A program made the translations under genes and the position numbers. From an uncultured Massilia sp. (GTDB lineage Bacteria > Pseudomonadota > Gammaproteobacteria > Burkholderiales > Burkholderiaceae_D), in assembly GCA_913778765.1 (NCBI GenBank), contig CAJYXO010000094.1, positions 24,260 through 88,259 of the forward strand: DNA of 64,000 bases. Direction: 5' to 3'. Below, piece after piece: positions 38,800 to 47,187 of this stretch. How positions within the stretch are numbered: position 1 is the stretch's first letter; every line of letters starts with the position of its first letter. The notes beneath the pieces are model-generated. The model had not been told where the DNA came from. It saw only the letters and a program-made list of their open reading frames with translations, and ran no database searches.

Positions 38800-39288
38800 T
38801 CCTTGAAAATGTCTGGCGACAATGCCGGCATGAACCCGGCAATACTGCATTCGATGAAGCTCCGGGCTGTCAATCCAGCATAGCAAAAATGCAGTTTGAA
38901 TCGCGCCCGTTACGTCTTGTTACCGATTCGATTTCGCATTGTATTAATTTAAATTAATTATCCCTTGGCTATTTGTTTAATATGCAATAAGTGCTGAAAT
39001 ATTGGCGATTTGATTATGTAACTTGTTGAAAGAACAAAGAAAAGCGATATCTAATTGTTCATCTCTGTTGTGTCTCAAAATTTTTTCAGCGCACGGTTTA
39101 CACTTATCTTTTCTTTGGGGGTATAGTCTCCATATCCCTATTGCCTTCGGGCATCAAAACAATAGCAAACGCCTACGTTTGCATCCCATTGCGGTCCCAA
39201 GCACCGCGCCTTTCGCGTCCACTCGGCACATCGGAAGGCATGCAATATCTACGTCGTTAAGCACCTTCAGATTAAAGAGTACTGATAT
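38800..39288. other. AT-rich intergenic region with a perfect palindrome
   Basis: 489 bases, no credible gene. ATTAATTTAAATTAAT at 38943-38958 is a perfect 16-base palindrome. A TTTACA / TATAGT pair near 39100-39135 has a spacer of about 19, longer than ideal, and may be the promoter of the M41-like gene. Confidence 0.5.
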
Positions 39289-41262
39289 ATGCCCAATTTT
39301 GCCCGACTTCAAATTGCCTTCAAGAATGTTTACGTCCGTATCCTGACTGCCGTGGTCCTCGGCATGCTGGTGGGATGGGGCATTTACAAGGCAGACGTCC
39401 CGCAGGATCCATCGCCGGTGGTGCACTCGCAGAACATTGCCGAGATCACCGAGCTGGCTGCACAGAAGGACAAGCTCGACTATCTGCTGGTCGCCCATCC
39501 GCTGTCCGACGCGCCGCGCTACATCTATAAATTCAAGGGCGCGCCCCAGCTGCACGTGGTGAAGGTGCCGAGCACCTCCCACCTGTCGCTCGAGCGCGAG
39601 GTCCTGCTGAAGAACGCGATCCCGTATTCGATCGCCAAGGACGATTACCTGGCTTCGCACAAGGCCGTGCTGCAGGACGAGAACGAAGGCTTCGCATCCG
39701 ACGTCTTCTCCTTCATGAAGCGCCATGCGCTCGACCTGACCGTGCTGGTCCTGATCCTGTATGCCCTGAAGTTCGGCATCCCGGGCATGAATGCCGGCGG
39801 CGCCCAGCTGATCTCGCCGGACAAGCTGAAAGGCTCGATGGACGACCTGATCGGCATGGAAGACATCAAGCAGGAAGTCCTCCACCTGGAAGACATGATC
39901 CGCAACCGCGAGCTGTACAAGGAACACAACATCGACAAGCCCTTCAACGTCATGCTGACCGGTCCTGCCGGTACCGGCAAGACCAAGCTGGTCGGCTACC
40001 TGGCCAAGCGCCTCGACATCCCGCTGATCCAGGCCTCGGGTTCGGCGCTGGAATCGGGTTACGTCGGCGGCGGTTCGAAGGCGCTGAACGCCCTGTACCG
40101 CAAGGCTGCGAGCAAGGGCCGCTGCATCATCTTCCTGGATGAAGCGCAGAGCCTGTTCATGCCGCGCGGCCGCAGCGAAAAGAAATGGGAAGACGACACC
40201 GCCAACACCCTGCTGGGCCTGCTGGACGGCGTGAAGAGCGACAAGGGCCAGGGCGTGATCTGGGTGGTCGCCTCGAACTTCGACGATGCCTCGACCGAGA
40301 TGGACGAAGCGATGCTGCGCCGCTTCTCGGTGAAGATCAACTTCCGCCTGCCGAACAAGGGCGAGCGGCGCGAACTGCTGAAGAGCTTCCTGTCGCGTAA
40401 AAAAGAGGGTCTGGTCGACTGGAACGACCTCGACCTGGACCAGGTGGCCGAGATCACCCAGAACCTGAGCCCGGCGCTGCTGGAATCCGTGGTCGAGCGC
40501 GCATCGATGCTGTCGATCCAGGAGAAGGTCATCATCAACACCGACCTGCTGTTCCGTGCCTATGAGCGCGCCACCATCGGCCTGACCGACCGCGCCACCA
40601 CCGCCGAGAAGCACAAGCAGCGCGAGCGCATCGCCGTGCACGAACTGGGTCACTTCTTCATGCAGATCGACCCCTTCCTGCGCGCCGGCATGAGCCTCGA
40701 TGAAGTGAAGGAAAAGTCGCACCTGCTGAAGATCAGCACCGAAGCCGTGTCGAAGATCGGCGCCCTGGGCTACGTCCTGCAGTCGGGCGACGACATGTCG
40801 CTGCGCACCCTGGAAGAGCTGGAGCGCGACGTGGTCGGCCTGTACGGCGGCGTGGCGGCGGAAGAGCTGTTCTACGGCGCGCGCGGCATCTCGGTCGGCA
40901 GCCAGAACGACATCGAGAAGATCACCAAGATGCTGAACCTGATGGTCGGTCGCCTGTCGATGTATTCGCGCGCCAAGATCGACTACAGCCAGATGGGCAA
41001 TGACGCCTCGGGCGAGCACACCCTGCGCCAGGTCGAGGAGAAGTCGGACGAGCTGTACAACTACACGCTGAATTCGATCCGCGACTACCAGGACGTGATC
41101 GTGGCGATCAAGGACACCCTGCTCGACCAGTACGTGCTGTCCAAGGATGCCGTGTTCGCCCTGCTGGAACAGCACAAGGATGCGCTGCTGGCCGGCCTGC
41201 AGCACGCCCGCCACGCCAGCCTGAAGCTGTGCACCGAAGCCGAGGAAGCCGCGGTCGCCTGA
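39289..41262 (+). CDS. FtsH-like AAA ATPase/M41 metalloprotease, divergent
   Basis: 657 residues. Two membrane segments near the N-terminus (YVRILTAVVLGMLVGWGIY at about 15-33; HALDLTVLVLILYALKFGI about 145-163) flank a periplasmic domain. The AAA module has Walker [13 protein letters not shown], Walker B CIIFLDEAQSLF and sensor VASNFDD. The protease domain has HELGH as HExxH and GSQNDIEKIT with the third zinc ligand. It degrades membrane or cytosolic proteins with ATP. Sequence around HELGHFF differs from standard FtsH (HEAGHA), so this is probably a second, specialised family member. It starts with a suboptimal AAAGAG site. Confidence 0.85.
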   Translation: MPNFARLQIAFKNVYVRILTAVVLGMLVGWGIYKADVPQDPSPVVHSQNIAEITELAAQKDKLDYLLVAHPLSDAPRYIYKFKGAPQLHVVKVPSTSHLSLEREVLLKNAIPYSIAKDDYLASHKAVLQDENEGFASDVFSFMKRHALDLTVLVLILYALKFGIPGMNAGGAQLISPDKLKGSMDDLIGMEDIKQEVLHLEDMIRNRELYKEHNIDKPFNVMLTGPAGTGKTKLVGYLAKRLDIPLIQASGSALESGYVGGGSKALNALYRKAASKGRCIIFLDEAQSLFMPRGRSEKKWEDDTANTLLGLLDGVKSDKGQGVIWVVASNFDDASTEMDEAMLRRFSVKINFRLPNKGERRELLKSFLSRKKEGLVDWNDLDLDQVAEITQNLSPALLESVVERASMLSIQEKVIINTDLLFRAYERATIGLTDRATTAEKHKQRERIAVHELGHFFMQIDPFLRAGMSLDEVKEKSHLLKISTEAVSKIGALGYVLQSGDDMSLRTLEELERDVVGLYGGVAAEELFYGARGISVGSQNDIEKITKMLNLMVGRLSMYSRAKIDYSQMGNDASGEHTLRQVEEKSDELYNYTLNSIRDYQDVIVAIKDTLLDQYVLSKDAVFALLEQHKDALLAGLQHARHASLKLCTEAEEAAVA

Positions 41263-41286
41263 CGCTGAGCCCTGCGATGCATGCCG

Positions 41287-41318
41287 AAACGGCGGACAGC
41301 GATGTCCGCCGTTTTTTT
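41287..41318. terminator. Strong intrinsic terminator after the FtsH-like gene
   Basis: AACGGCGGACA-GCGA-TGTCCGCCGTT followed by seven T is a textbook rho-independent terminator on the plus strand. It lies at the convergent stop of the FUSC gene and its reverse side may also help end that transcript. Confidence 0.9.
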
Positions 41319-43392
41319 ATGGCTTGCCGGGGTCCGGCAGTTCGTCGCGGACCGCGCGCAGGATGGCGTCCGTCTGCGCCAGCCAGCGTGCCGCGAGCTG
41401 CATCGGCATCGCGTCCGGGCCGCCGTGCGGGACTTCCGGCATCGGCATTGCCGGCAGCGGCGCCTGTGGCTCGTCGCGCCGTTCCGGCGAGGCCAGTGCG
41501 TCGGCCGTGGCGTCCAGCCGGGCTGCGAGCTCGCCGGCCGCATCGCGCAACGGCGACGCCTGCGCCAGCGCGCGCGCGTCGACGATCGCCAGCGCGCAGG
41601 CGTGACGCACGCAGTAGGCGATGCGTTCCAGCCGCGCCAGGTGCTGGCGGCGATTCTCCTTCGATCCCGGATAGGCGCCGCCGGTGACCGGGCCAAGCGC
41701 CCGGCGCAGGGCCTGCAGCTTGCGGTCCAGTGCCCGTACCGCCGCGTGCTGTTCCTTGTCCGCTTGCGGTTCGATCCAGGCCGCGCGCAGCAGCTTGCCT
41801 GCCGCCCTCAATAGATCGGCGCTCCTGCTGCCGGATTCGTCGCGGGTATGCGCCGGGAACACGAAGCGCGCGGCGAGGATGGCGCTGGCGGCGCCGATCG
41901 CGGTTTCCTCCAGCCGCAGCACCAGCAGGCCCTCGCTGTCCATACCCATCAATTCGTACAGCATCGCCAGCATGGCGCTCAGCAGCACCGTGTAGGCGTT
42001 CTGCAGGCCGTGAAAGGCATAGAAGCCGGCGGCGACGAAGGCGAACAGCAGCGCCAGTTCGACGTTGCGGCTGCCGTTCACCAGCGCCGCCGCGGCGATG
42101 CCCACGCCGACGCCGCCGACTGTCGCCAGCACCTGGCGCCACGCGCCCGACAGCGTCTGTCCGACCGTCGACGCGCGCGTGAACACGACGAAGGCCGCGA
42201 ACACGGCCCAGAACCAGTGATCCGGCGACAGCGCGCGACCCGCCAGCAGGGCGCCCAGCGCCGCCGCGCAGGCCTGCAGGGCGCGCCGCGTGGTGTCGTC
42301 CGGCCAGTGCTTGTCCTTCGGCGTGGGCGGCGCGGGCGAGGTGGATGGCGGCGGCTTGCGCTCGTCGCGCATGGCGGGCAAGGCGTCGCGCAGGGAGGGG
42401 AGGGCCGCCAGAACCTCGAGCGCCCGGCGCAGGCGCCAGCGCATGGCTTCGGGCAGCGACTCCGGCATCGATTCGGACAGTGATCCGGGCAGCGCGCCGC
42501 CGGCGGGATCGGCCGCGCGGTCCCTGCCGGTATGCTGCGCCAGCGCCCGCAGGCCGGCCGCGAATCGTGTGCGCTCCGGGGGCCTGGCGTCGCCGGCGGC
42601 GCGCACGGCCGCGCCAGCGGTCTCGGTGGCGAGTTCGCCGCGCAGCACCTGCCGGCGCAGGCCGCGGGCGGCGCCATCTTCCGGCTCGGCGGCGAAGTCG
42701 GCCAGGCGCGATTCGAGGCCGAGCGACTGGCCGTTCAGCGCGGCCAGTTGGGCGTCGATGCGCTGCTGCGCCTTCGGGCCGCCATGTTCCAGCATGCCTG
42801 CCAAGTCGGTCAGCAATGCGGCGATGCGTGCGCGCCAGGCGCGCAGTTCGCTGTGCAGCATGCGGCCGGGATGTTCCGGCACCACCCAGAACCGGATCAG
42901 GAAGGCGATGGCGCAGCCGGCGAACACGAACAGCAGATTCCACAGCGCCTGCGGCGGCGGCACTTTCAGCAGCAGGGCGTAGAAGAAGGACTGGTAGGCG
43001 ATCGTGCCGAGACCGCCGGCGCGCGGCCCGAGGCGGCGCACCTGGAAGGCCGCGAAAATGATGAGCAGGAAGCAGCCGCCGCTCCGCCACGGGTTTTCGC
43101 GCACCAGGCTGCCCAGCACCAGCATCGCGCTGGCGATCACCGGCACCCAGGCCATCGTCACCTGCTGCTGCCGGCGGCCGGCGTCGGGCAGGGCGACGGC
43201 GGCGATCATCGGCACCACGATCCCGCCCAGCGACAGCTCGTATTCGAGACCCAGCAGGCGAGTCAGGAGCAGAAAGGCGGCGGCGCAGGCGCCCGCCGTC
43301 AGCAATGCGCGCAGGCCGCCGCGCAGCCGCTCGAGCGCCGGGTCGGAGGCGAGCAGGCGTTCGGTCAGGTAGGCGGCACGGTCACGGAGCAT
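41317..43392 (-). CDS. FUSC family inner-membrane protein (YccS/aromatic acid exporter type)
   Basis: 691 residues from the ATG at 43392; an in-frame TTG at 43440 is an alternative. Two sets of membrane segments are visible, one near the N-terminus (ALLTAGACAAAFLLLTRLLGLEYELSLGGIVVPMIAAVALP...) and one around residues 390-520 (ALQACAAALGALLAGRALSPDHWFWAVFAAFVVFTRASTVGQTLSGAWRQVLATVGGVGVGIAAAALV), each followed by a long soluble stretch. This two-half plan is the FUSC pattern. Possible role: export of aromatic acids or similar compounds. It follows the ABC transporter gene by about 96 bases but has no clear link to it. Confidence 0.85.
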   Translation of the reverse strand: MLRDRAAYLTERLLASDPALERLRGGLRALLTAGACAAAFLLLTRLLGLEYELSLGGIVVPMIAAVALPDAGRRQQQVTMAWVPVIASAMLVLGSLVRENPWRSGGCFLLIIFAAFQVRRLGPRAGGLGTIAYQSFFYALLLKVPPPQALWNLLFVFAGCAIAFLIRFWVVPEHPGRMLHSELRAWRARIAALLTDLAGMLEHGGPKAQQRIDAQLAALNGQSLGLESRLADFAAEPEDGAARGLRRQVLRGELATETAGAAVRAAGDARPPERTRFAAGLRALAQHTGRDRAADPAGGALPGSLSESMPESLPEAMRWRLRRALEVLAALPSLRDALPAMRDERKPPPSTSPAPPTPKDKHWPDDTTRRALQACAAALGALLAGRALSPDHWFWAVFAAFVVFTRASTVGQTLSGAWRQVLATVGGVGVGIAAAALVNGSRNVELALLFAFVAAGFYAFHGLQNAYTVLLSAMLAMLYELMGMDSEGLLVLRLEETAIGAASAILAARFVFPAHTRDESGSRSADLLRAAGKLLRAAWIEPQADKEQHAAVRALDRKLQALRRALGPVTGGAYPGSKENRRQHLARLERIAYCVRHACALAIVDARALAQASPLRDAAGELAARLDATADALASPERRDEPQAPLPAMPMPEVPHGGPDAMPMQLAARWLAQTDAILRAVRDELPDPGKP

Positions 43393-43488
43393 GGCGGCGC
43401 GGCGGGATATCTCGACAGTGGTGGAACGGCCACTGTACAAGATGGCGGCAAGGGGCTACGCACGCCTGCGCTCGGCGCCGGACCCGGC

Positions 43489-45243
43489 TCAGGCCGCCGT
43501 CAGCGTACCGTACTGGGCCAGCTGGTGCCGCATCAATTCCGCATACGGACCGTTTTCCTCGCGCATCAGCGCCGCATGGCTGCCTTGCTGGCAGATCCGG
43601 CCCTGGTCGACGACCAGGATCCGGTCGGCCTTGACGATGGTCGACAGACGGTGGGCGATGATCATCGTGGTTCGCCCCTGCATCAGGTTGTCCAGGGCGG
43701 CCTGGACCAAGGTTTCGCTGGCTGCGTCCAGGGCGCTGGTCGCTTCGTCGAGGATCAGGATCCTCGGGTCGCGCAGCAAGGCCCGGGCGATGGCGATACG
43801 CTGCTTCTGTCCGCCGGACAGCTGCATGCCGCGTTCCCCGACGACGGTTTCGTAGCCGTTCGGGAAGGCCGCGATGAAATCGTGGGCCTGGGCGCGGCGT
43901 GCGGCTGCCTCGACCTCGGCAAAGGCGACATCGCGTTCCGGAACGGCAAACCGGATGTTGTCCGCGATCGTGCCCGAGAACAGGGAGGGTTCCTGCTCCA
44001 CCACGGCAACCTGGCGCCGGATCGAGGCCGTACCGAGGCCGGCGGCGTCGAGATCGTCATACAGGATCCGGCCCGCATCCGGCGCGTAATGACCGAGGAT
44101 GAGGTTGGCAATGGTCGATTTGCCCGCGCCCGATGGGCCGACCACCGCCACCGTCTCGCCGGCGGTCACGCTCAGGCTCACGCCATCGAGCGCCGCATGG
44201 GCAGGCCGCTGGGGATAACGGAAACTGACCGCGTCGAAGCGGATGCGTCCCGACAGCGCCAGTGGCTGGGCGTCGTCGTCCAGCCGGGCTTCGAGGCGCA
44301 GCATGTCGAAGATGCGGTCGGTGGCGCCCAGGGTGCGCATCCAGCTGCTCCAGAATTCAGCGAGCGAGGTGGCCGATTCGGTCACCATGCTGGCGTAGAT
44401 GATGAAGGCGGTCAGTTCACCCACCGACAGCTGGCCCTGGCCGATCAGCCAGGCGCCGAAGCAGAGGGTGCTCAGCAGCGCCAGGTAGAGCAGCAGCGAC
44501 AGCGTGCCCTGGAATGTCGACAGCAGCCGCGCATTCGACAGGGCGGCATCGAGTGCGCGCGCGGTGGCTTGACGATAGCGGGCGCTGGCGCCCTGCTGCT
44601 GGTTGAACGCATGCACCAGCCGCACGTTCGCAAAATGCTCTTGCGCCACCTTGCCGCTTTCCGCCAGGCTGGACTGCACCTCGCGGGCGCGCAGGCGATA
44701 GCTGGTTCCCGAGCGCTTGCCAATGTAGAGGCTGGCGGGCACGAACAGCGCCAGGGGCAGGCTCAGCAGCGGAGACAGCGACAGCAGCATGGCGACGCCG
44801 CCGCTGAACAGGCAGAGCGCGCGCAGCACGTTGGCGGCGCCGACGGTCAGGCTTTCATGCAGGGCCATCACGTCTGCCTGCAGGCGGCTGGTCAGCTCGC
44901 CGACATGGTGCTGGTCGAAAAACCCGATCGGCTGGCGGATCAGGATATCGAACAGCTGCCGCCGCAGGCGGGTGACGATGCCTTGGCTCGCTGACTGGAA
45001 CAGGTAGTAGCGCAGGGCGGATACGGTGGCCAGCAGAAGTGCGGCGCCCAGCATGGCCAGAATCATCCAGGGGGGAATGCCGTGGCGCTGCAGCTGCGCA
45101 GCGTGGTCGATGAAGTAGGCGATCGCGCGCGGGAAGCCGAGCTGGATCAGGACCCCGGCGCCCATGCACAGCAAGGCCGCGGCGACACGTCCGGCGACCG
45201 GGCGCAGGAGACGGAGACGTTCCAGATGGGGCGACGGCTTCAT
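43489..45243 (-). CDS. ABC exporter (transmembrane plus ATPase domain) of a RiPP-like cluster
   Basis: 584 residues from the ATG at 45243, which overlaps the stop of the upstream thioredoxin-fold gene (ATGA). About six membrane helices in residues 20-310 are followed by an ATPase domain: Walker A GPSGAGKSTIANLIL (about 367), signature LSGGQKQRIAIA (about 471), Walker B ILILDEATSALD. The half-transporter should work as a homodimer. There is no N-terminal C39 peptidase or other extra domain, so leader cleavage needs another protein; the serine protease two genes upstream is a candidate. It most likely exports the modified peptides encoded at 48238-49056. Confidence 0.87.
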   Translation of the reverse strand: MKPSPHLERLRLLRPVAGRVAAALLCMGAGVLIQLGFPRAIAYFIDHAAQLQRHGIPPWMILAMLGAALLLATVSALRYYLFQSASQGIVTRLRRQLFDILIRQPIGFFDQHHVGELTSRLQADVMALHESLTVGAANVLRALCLFSGGVAMLLSLSPLLSLPLALFVPASLYIGKRSGTSYRLRAREVQSSLAESGKVAQEHFANVRLVHAFNQQQGASARYRQATARALDAALSNARLLSTFQGTLSLLLYLALLSTLCFGAWLIGQGQLSVGELTAFIIYASMVTESATSLAEFWSSWMRTLGATDRIFDMLRLEARLDDDAQPLALSGRIRFDAVSFRYPQRPAHAALDGVSLSVTAGETVAVVGPSGAGKSTIANLILGHYAPDAGRILYDDLDAAGLGTASIRRQVAVVEQEPSLFSGTIADNIRFAVPERDVAFAEVEAAARRAQAHDFIAAFPNGYETVVGERGMQLSGGQKQRIAIARALLRDPRILILDEATSALDAASETLVQAALDNLMQGRTTMIIAHRLSTIVKADRILVVDQGRICQQGSHAALMREENGPYAELMRHQLAQYGTLTAA

Positions 45244-45797
45244 GCGGCGGTTTCCTCTTCGGTCCCGCTGTGGGCCAGCTGCGCGCGCAGCTGCAGCCAG
45301 TTGTCGTCGCCGATCAGGCCAGTCGCTTCGATGACTCCCTGGTGGTCGACGAACATGTAGGCCGGCGAGGCGAAGCGGGGATTCAGTCTTTTGTAATCCT
45401 CGGTGACCACCTGGTGGGCGGCGGCGGCGAGCGGCGTGCCGGCCAGGAAGCGGCGCAGGCGGAACCACGGTTCGATGCTGACGATGCGCATCTCCAGGCC
45501 GGCGGCGGTGGCGGCCGGCAGCATGGCGGCGACTTCCGGCAGGTGGGCCCGGCACTTGTCGCACCTGCTGGACAGGAACAGCAAGGCGCAGGCCTGGCCC
45601 TCGGGCAGCAGCGGCTGGCGGGACCGCGTGCCGAGCCGGCGCGACAGCATCGGCGGCGCCGGGTCGCCGGCAACGGGGGCCGCCGGGACATCGTGCTGCA
45701 TGCGCTGGCGCCGCAGCACCGCCAGGCTCAGATGCAGGTTCAGGGCCATGCCGAAAGCGAGAAAGGCCAGCGTCGTAAGGAGTATCTGGCGGTCCAT
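45240..45797 (-). CDS. Membrane-anchored thioredoxin-fold protein (MauD/TlpA-like)
   Basis: 185 residues. One N-terminal membrane segment (ILLTTLAFLAFGMALNLHLSLAVL) is followed by a periplasmic domain with CALLFLSSRCDKCRAHLPEV; CDKC (residues 79-82) is the CxxC redox centre. It starts one base inside the stop of the MauE-like gene and its end overlaps the ABC transporter start by four bases. MauD/MauE-type pairs are known partners in periplasmic disulfide bond formation. Here it probably oxidises or isomerises the two invariant cysteines of the exported peptide. Confidence 0.8.
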   Translation of the reverse strand: MDRQILLTTLAFLAFGMALNLHLSLAVLRRQRMQHDVPAAPVAGDPAPPMLSRRLGTRSRQPLLPEGQACALLFLSSRCDKCRAHLPEVAAMLPAATAAGLEMRIVSIEPWFRLRRFLAGTPLAAAAHQVVTEDYKRLNPRFASPAYMFVDHQGVIEATGLIGDDNWLQLRAQLAHSGTEEETAA

Positions 45798-46309
45798 CAA
45801 TGGGTCCTCGCGAGGACGACGACGTCGTGGAAATGGATAGCCGCGACACACAGCCAGGCGCCAAGGCCGGCGGCCAGCAGCGATTCTCCGGCGGGGAGGT
45901 GTACCGCGGGAGCGAAGGCCAGCCAGGCGGCGACGGACAGCAGCACCAGCACGTTGCGCAGCACGTCGTAGCCGGACAGCGGACGCAGGGACTTGCCGAA
46001 GCAGCTGCAGCGTACGATGGCGCGGGTGAAGAACTGGTAGCCCAGCACGCTGGTGAAGGCGCACATCAGCACGAGCGAAGCGAGCATGCCGGCGGGCGGC
46101 GCGATGCCGAGCGCCAGCGCCGCGGCCAGCAGCTCGGCCAGGATCAGCGCCGGCGCCAGCAGCGCGGCCGGCCGCGCGGCGATGCCGAGCAGCGCCCTCA
46201 GGTCGTCGCGAAAATGCGGCCAGTCGCGCAGCTTGCCGGCAAGCGCGGCGAGCCACCACCAGCCGATGAAATAGCGGACGATGTCCGCCATGAAGGAAGC
46301 GGTGTTCAT
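45797..46309 (-). CDS. MauE/DoxX-like integral membrane protein
   Basis: 170 residues from the ATG at 46309, overlapping the stop of the protease gene (ATGA). About four membrane segments are seen (VRYFIGWWWLAALAGKL, LLAPALILAELLAAALALG, MLASLVLMCAFTSVLGYQFF, VLRNVLVLLSVAAWLAFAP). The motif RCSCFGKSL (residues 100-108) is the Cys-x-Cys-Phe-Gly typical of MauE-like proteins. It probably works as the electron channel for the adjacent CxxC protein. The name is by family resemblance, and no methylamine genes are nearby. Confidence 0.78.
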   Translation of the reverse strand: MNTASFMADIVRYFIGWWWLAALAGKLRDWPHFRDDLRALLGIAARPAALLAPALILAELLAAALALGIAPPAGMLASLVLMCAFTSVLGYQFFTRAIVRCSCFGKSLRPLSGYDVLRNVLVLLSVAAWLAFAPAVHLPAGESLLAAGLGAWLCVAAIHFHDVVVLARTH

Positions 46310-47187
46310 TCGTCGGCGTCGTCCACCCATGCCGGCGCCAGCGCCGCCGCATGCCGGCGCCGCAGGCGCACGCCGGCGCGCGTGGCGAGCAGGGCGTCGA
46401 ACCAGGGCTGCTGTTCCGACGCGCGCTGCGCGCCGCCGACCCTGGACTGCAGCAGCGTCGAGATGGGCCATGCCAGCATCTCGGTCATCTCGTCGCGCCG
46501 GGCCGGCAATCCGAGCGCGGCGAGCTCGTCGCCGGTGATCGCGTAGTTGTGCGAGTGATAGCCGGCCATCAGCTTGCGCACCAGGTTCCTGTGGGCGTCG
46601 GCCTCGTCGCCGGCCGCGGACCTCCGGCGCCGGGAAGCCAGCAGCTCGAGGGCGATCTGCTCGATTTCGAGGTTGGCCCGGTAGAACGCGGTGAGCGAAG
46701 GTGGAAAGATGCTATTGCACAGGAGGGCCAGCGATTCCGTGCGCGCCCTTTCCTGATCGAGCCCGAACCAGGACGCGGCCATGTCGCCGAACAGCTTGAT
46801 GTCGAGGCCACTGAACGTGGCGCCGTCGGTGCCGCCCAGCTGCGGATCGATCGGAGAAAACAGCGCCAGCTCGCCAGCGACGATCTCGTCCGCGCACAGG
46901 GTGAGCAGGGTGGCCGACGACTGGCAATGGAAGGGGACGATGAAGGCCAGGTGCTCGGCGTGGGCGCGCAGCAGCAGGGCGATGCGGCGCGCGGCATTGA
47001 CGATGCCGCCACGTCCGTGCAGCACCACGTCCAGGCGCTTGGCGGGGCCGAGCATCCGGCATTCTTCATACAGGGCCGGCAAGAGTTCGATGTCGAGGTT
47101 GGAAGCGGCCAGCACCAGTACCCGGCTGCCGCGCGCGCGCTCGAGCGTCTCGATGTGCTTGCGCAGGGTGGCGTCTAGGGTTGACAT
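46306..47187 (-). CDS. SDH/ClpP-fold serine protease, candidate leader peptidase
   Basis: 293 residues. The Clp/crotonase fold of the serine dehydrogenase-proteinase family is indicated by VVLHGRGGIVNAARRIALLLR (oxyanion loop near residues 57-61), FHCQSSATLLTLCADEIVAGEL (nucleophile candidate S90 or S91) and SPIDPQLGG (111-119). No signal peptide is visible, so it acts in the cytoplasm. It starts 13 bases before the end of the ATP-grasp gene. Since the ABC exporter has no peptidase domain, this enzyme is a good candidate for cutting the leader from the peptides. That role is inferred from position. Confidence 0.72.
   Translation of the reverse strand: MSTLDATLRKHIETLERARGSRVLVLAASNLDIELLPALYEECRMLGPAKRLDVVLHGRGGIVNAARRIALLLRAHAEHLAFIVPFHCQSSATLLTLCADEIVAGELALFSPIDPQLGGTDGATFSGLDIKLFGDMAASWFGLDQERARTESLALLCNSIFPPSLTAFYRANLEIEQIALELLASRRRRSAAGDEADAHRNLVRKLMAGYHSHNYAITGDELAALGLPARRDEMTEMLAWPISTLLQSRVGGAQRASEQQPWFDALLATRAGVRLRRRHAAALAPAWVDDADE

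Noticed and set aside
39023..39346. 107-codon frame before the FtsH-like gene
   Set aside because: It overlaps the real start and has no recognisable pattern.
39154..41214. Antisense 686-codon frame
   Set aside because: Opposite strand of the FtsH-like gene, no family motif.
41317..43392. FUSC gene as part of the peptide cluster
   Set aside because: Same strand but about 96 bases from the exporter, no overlap, and a general family.
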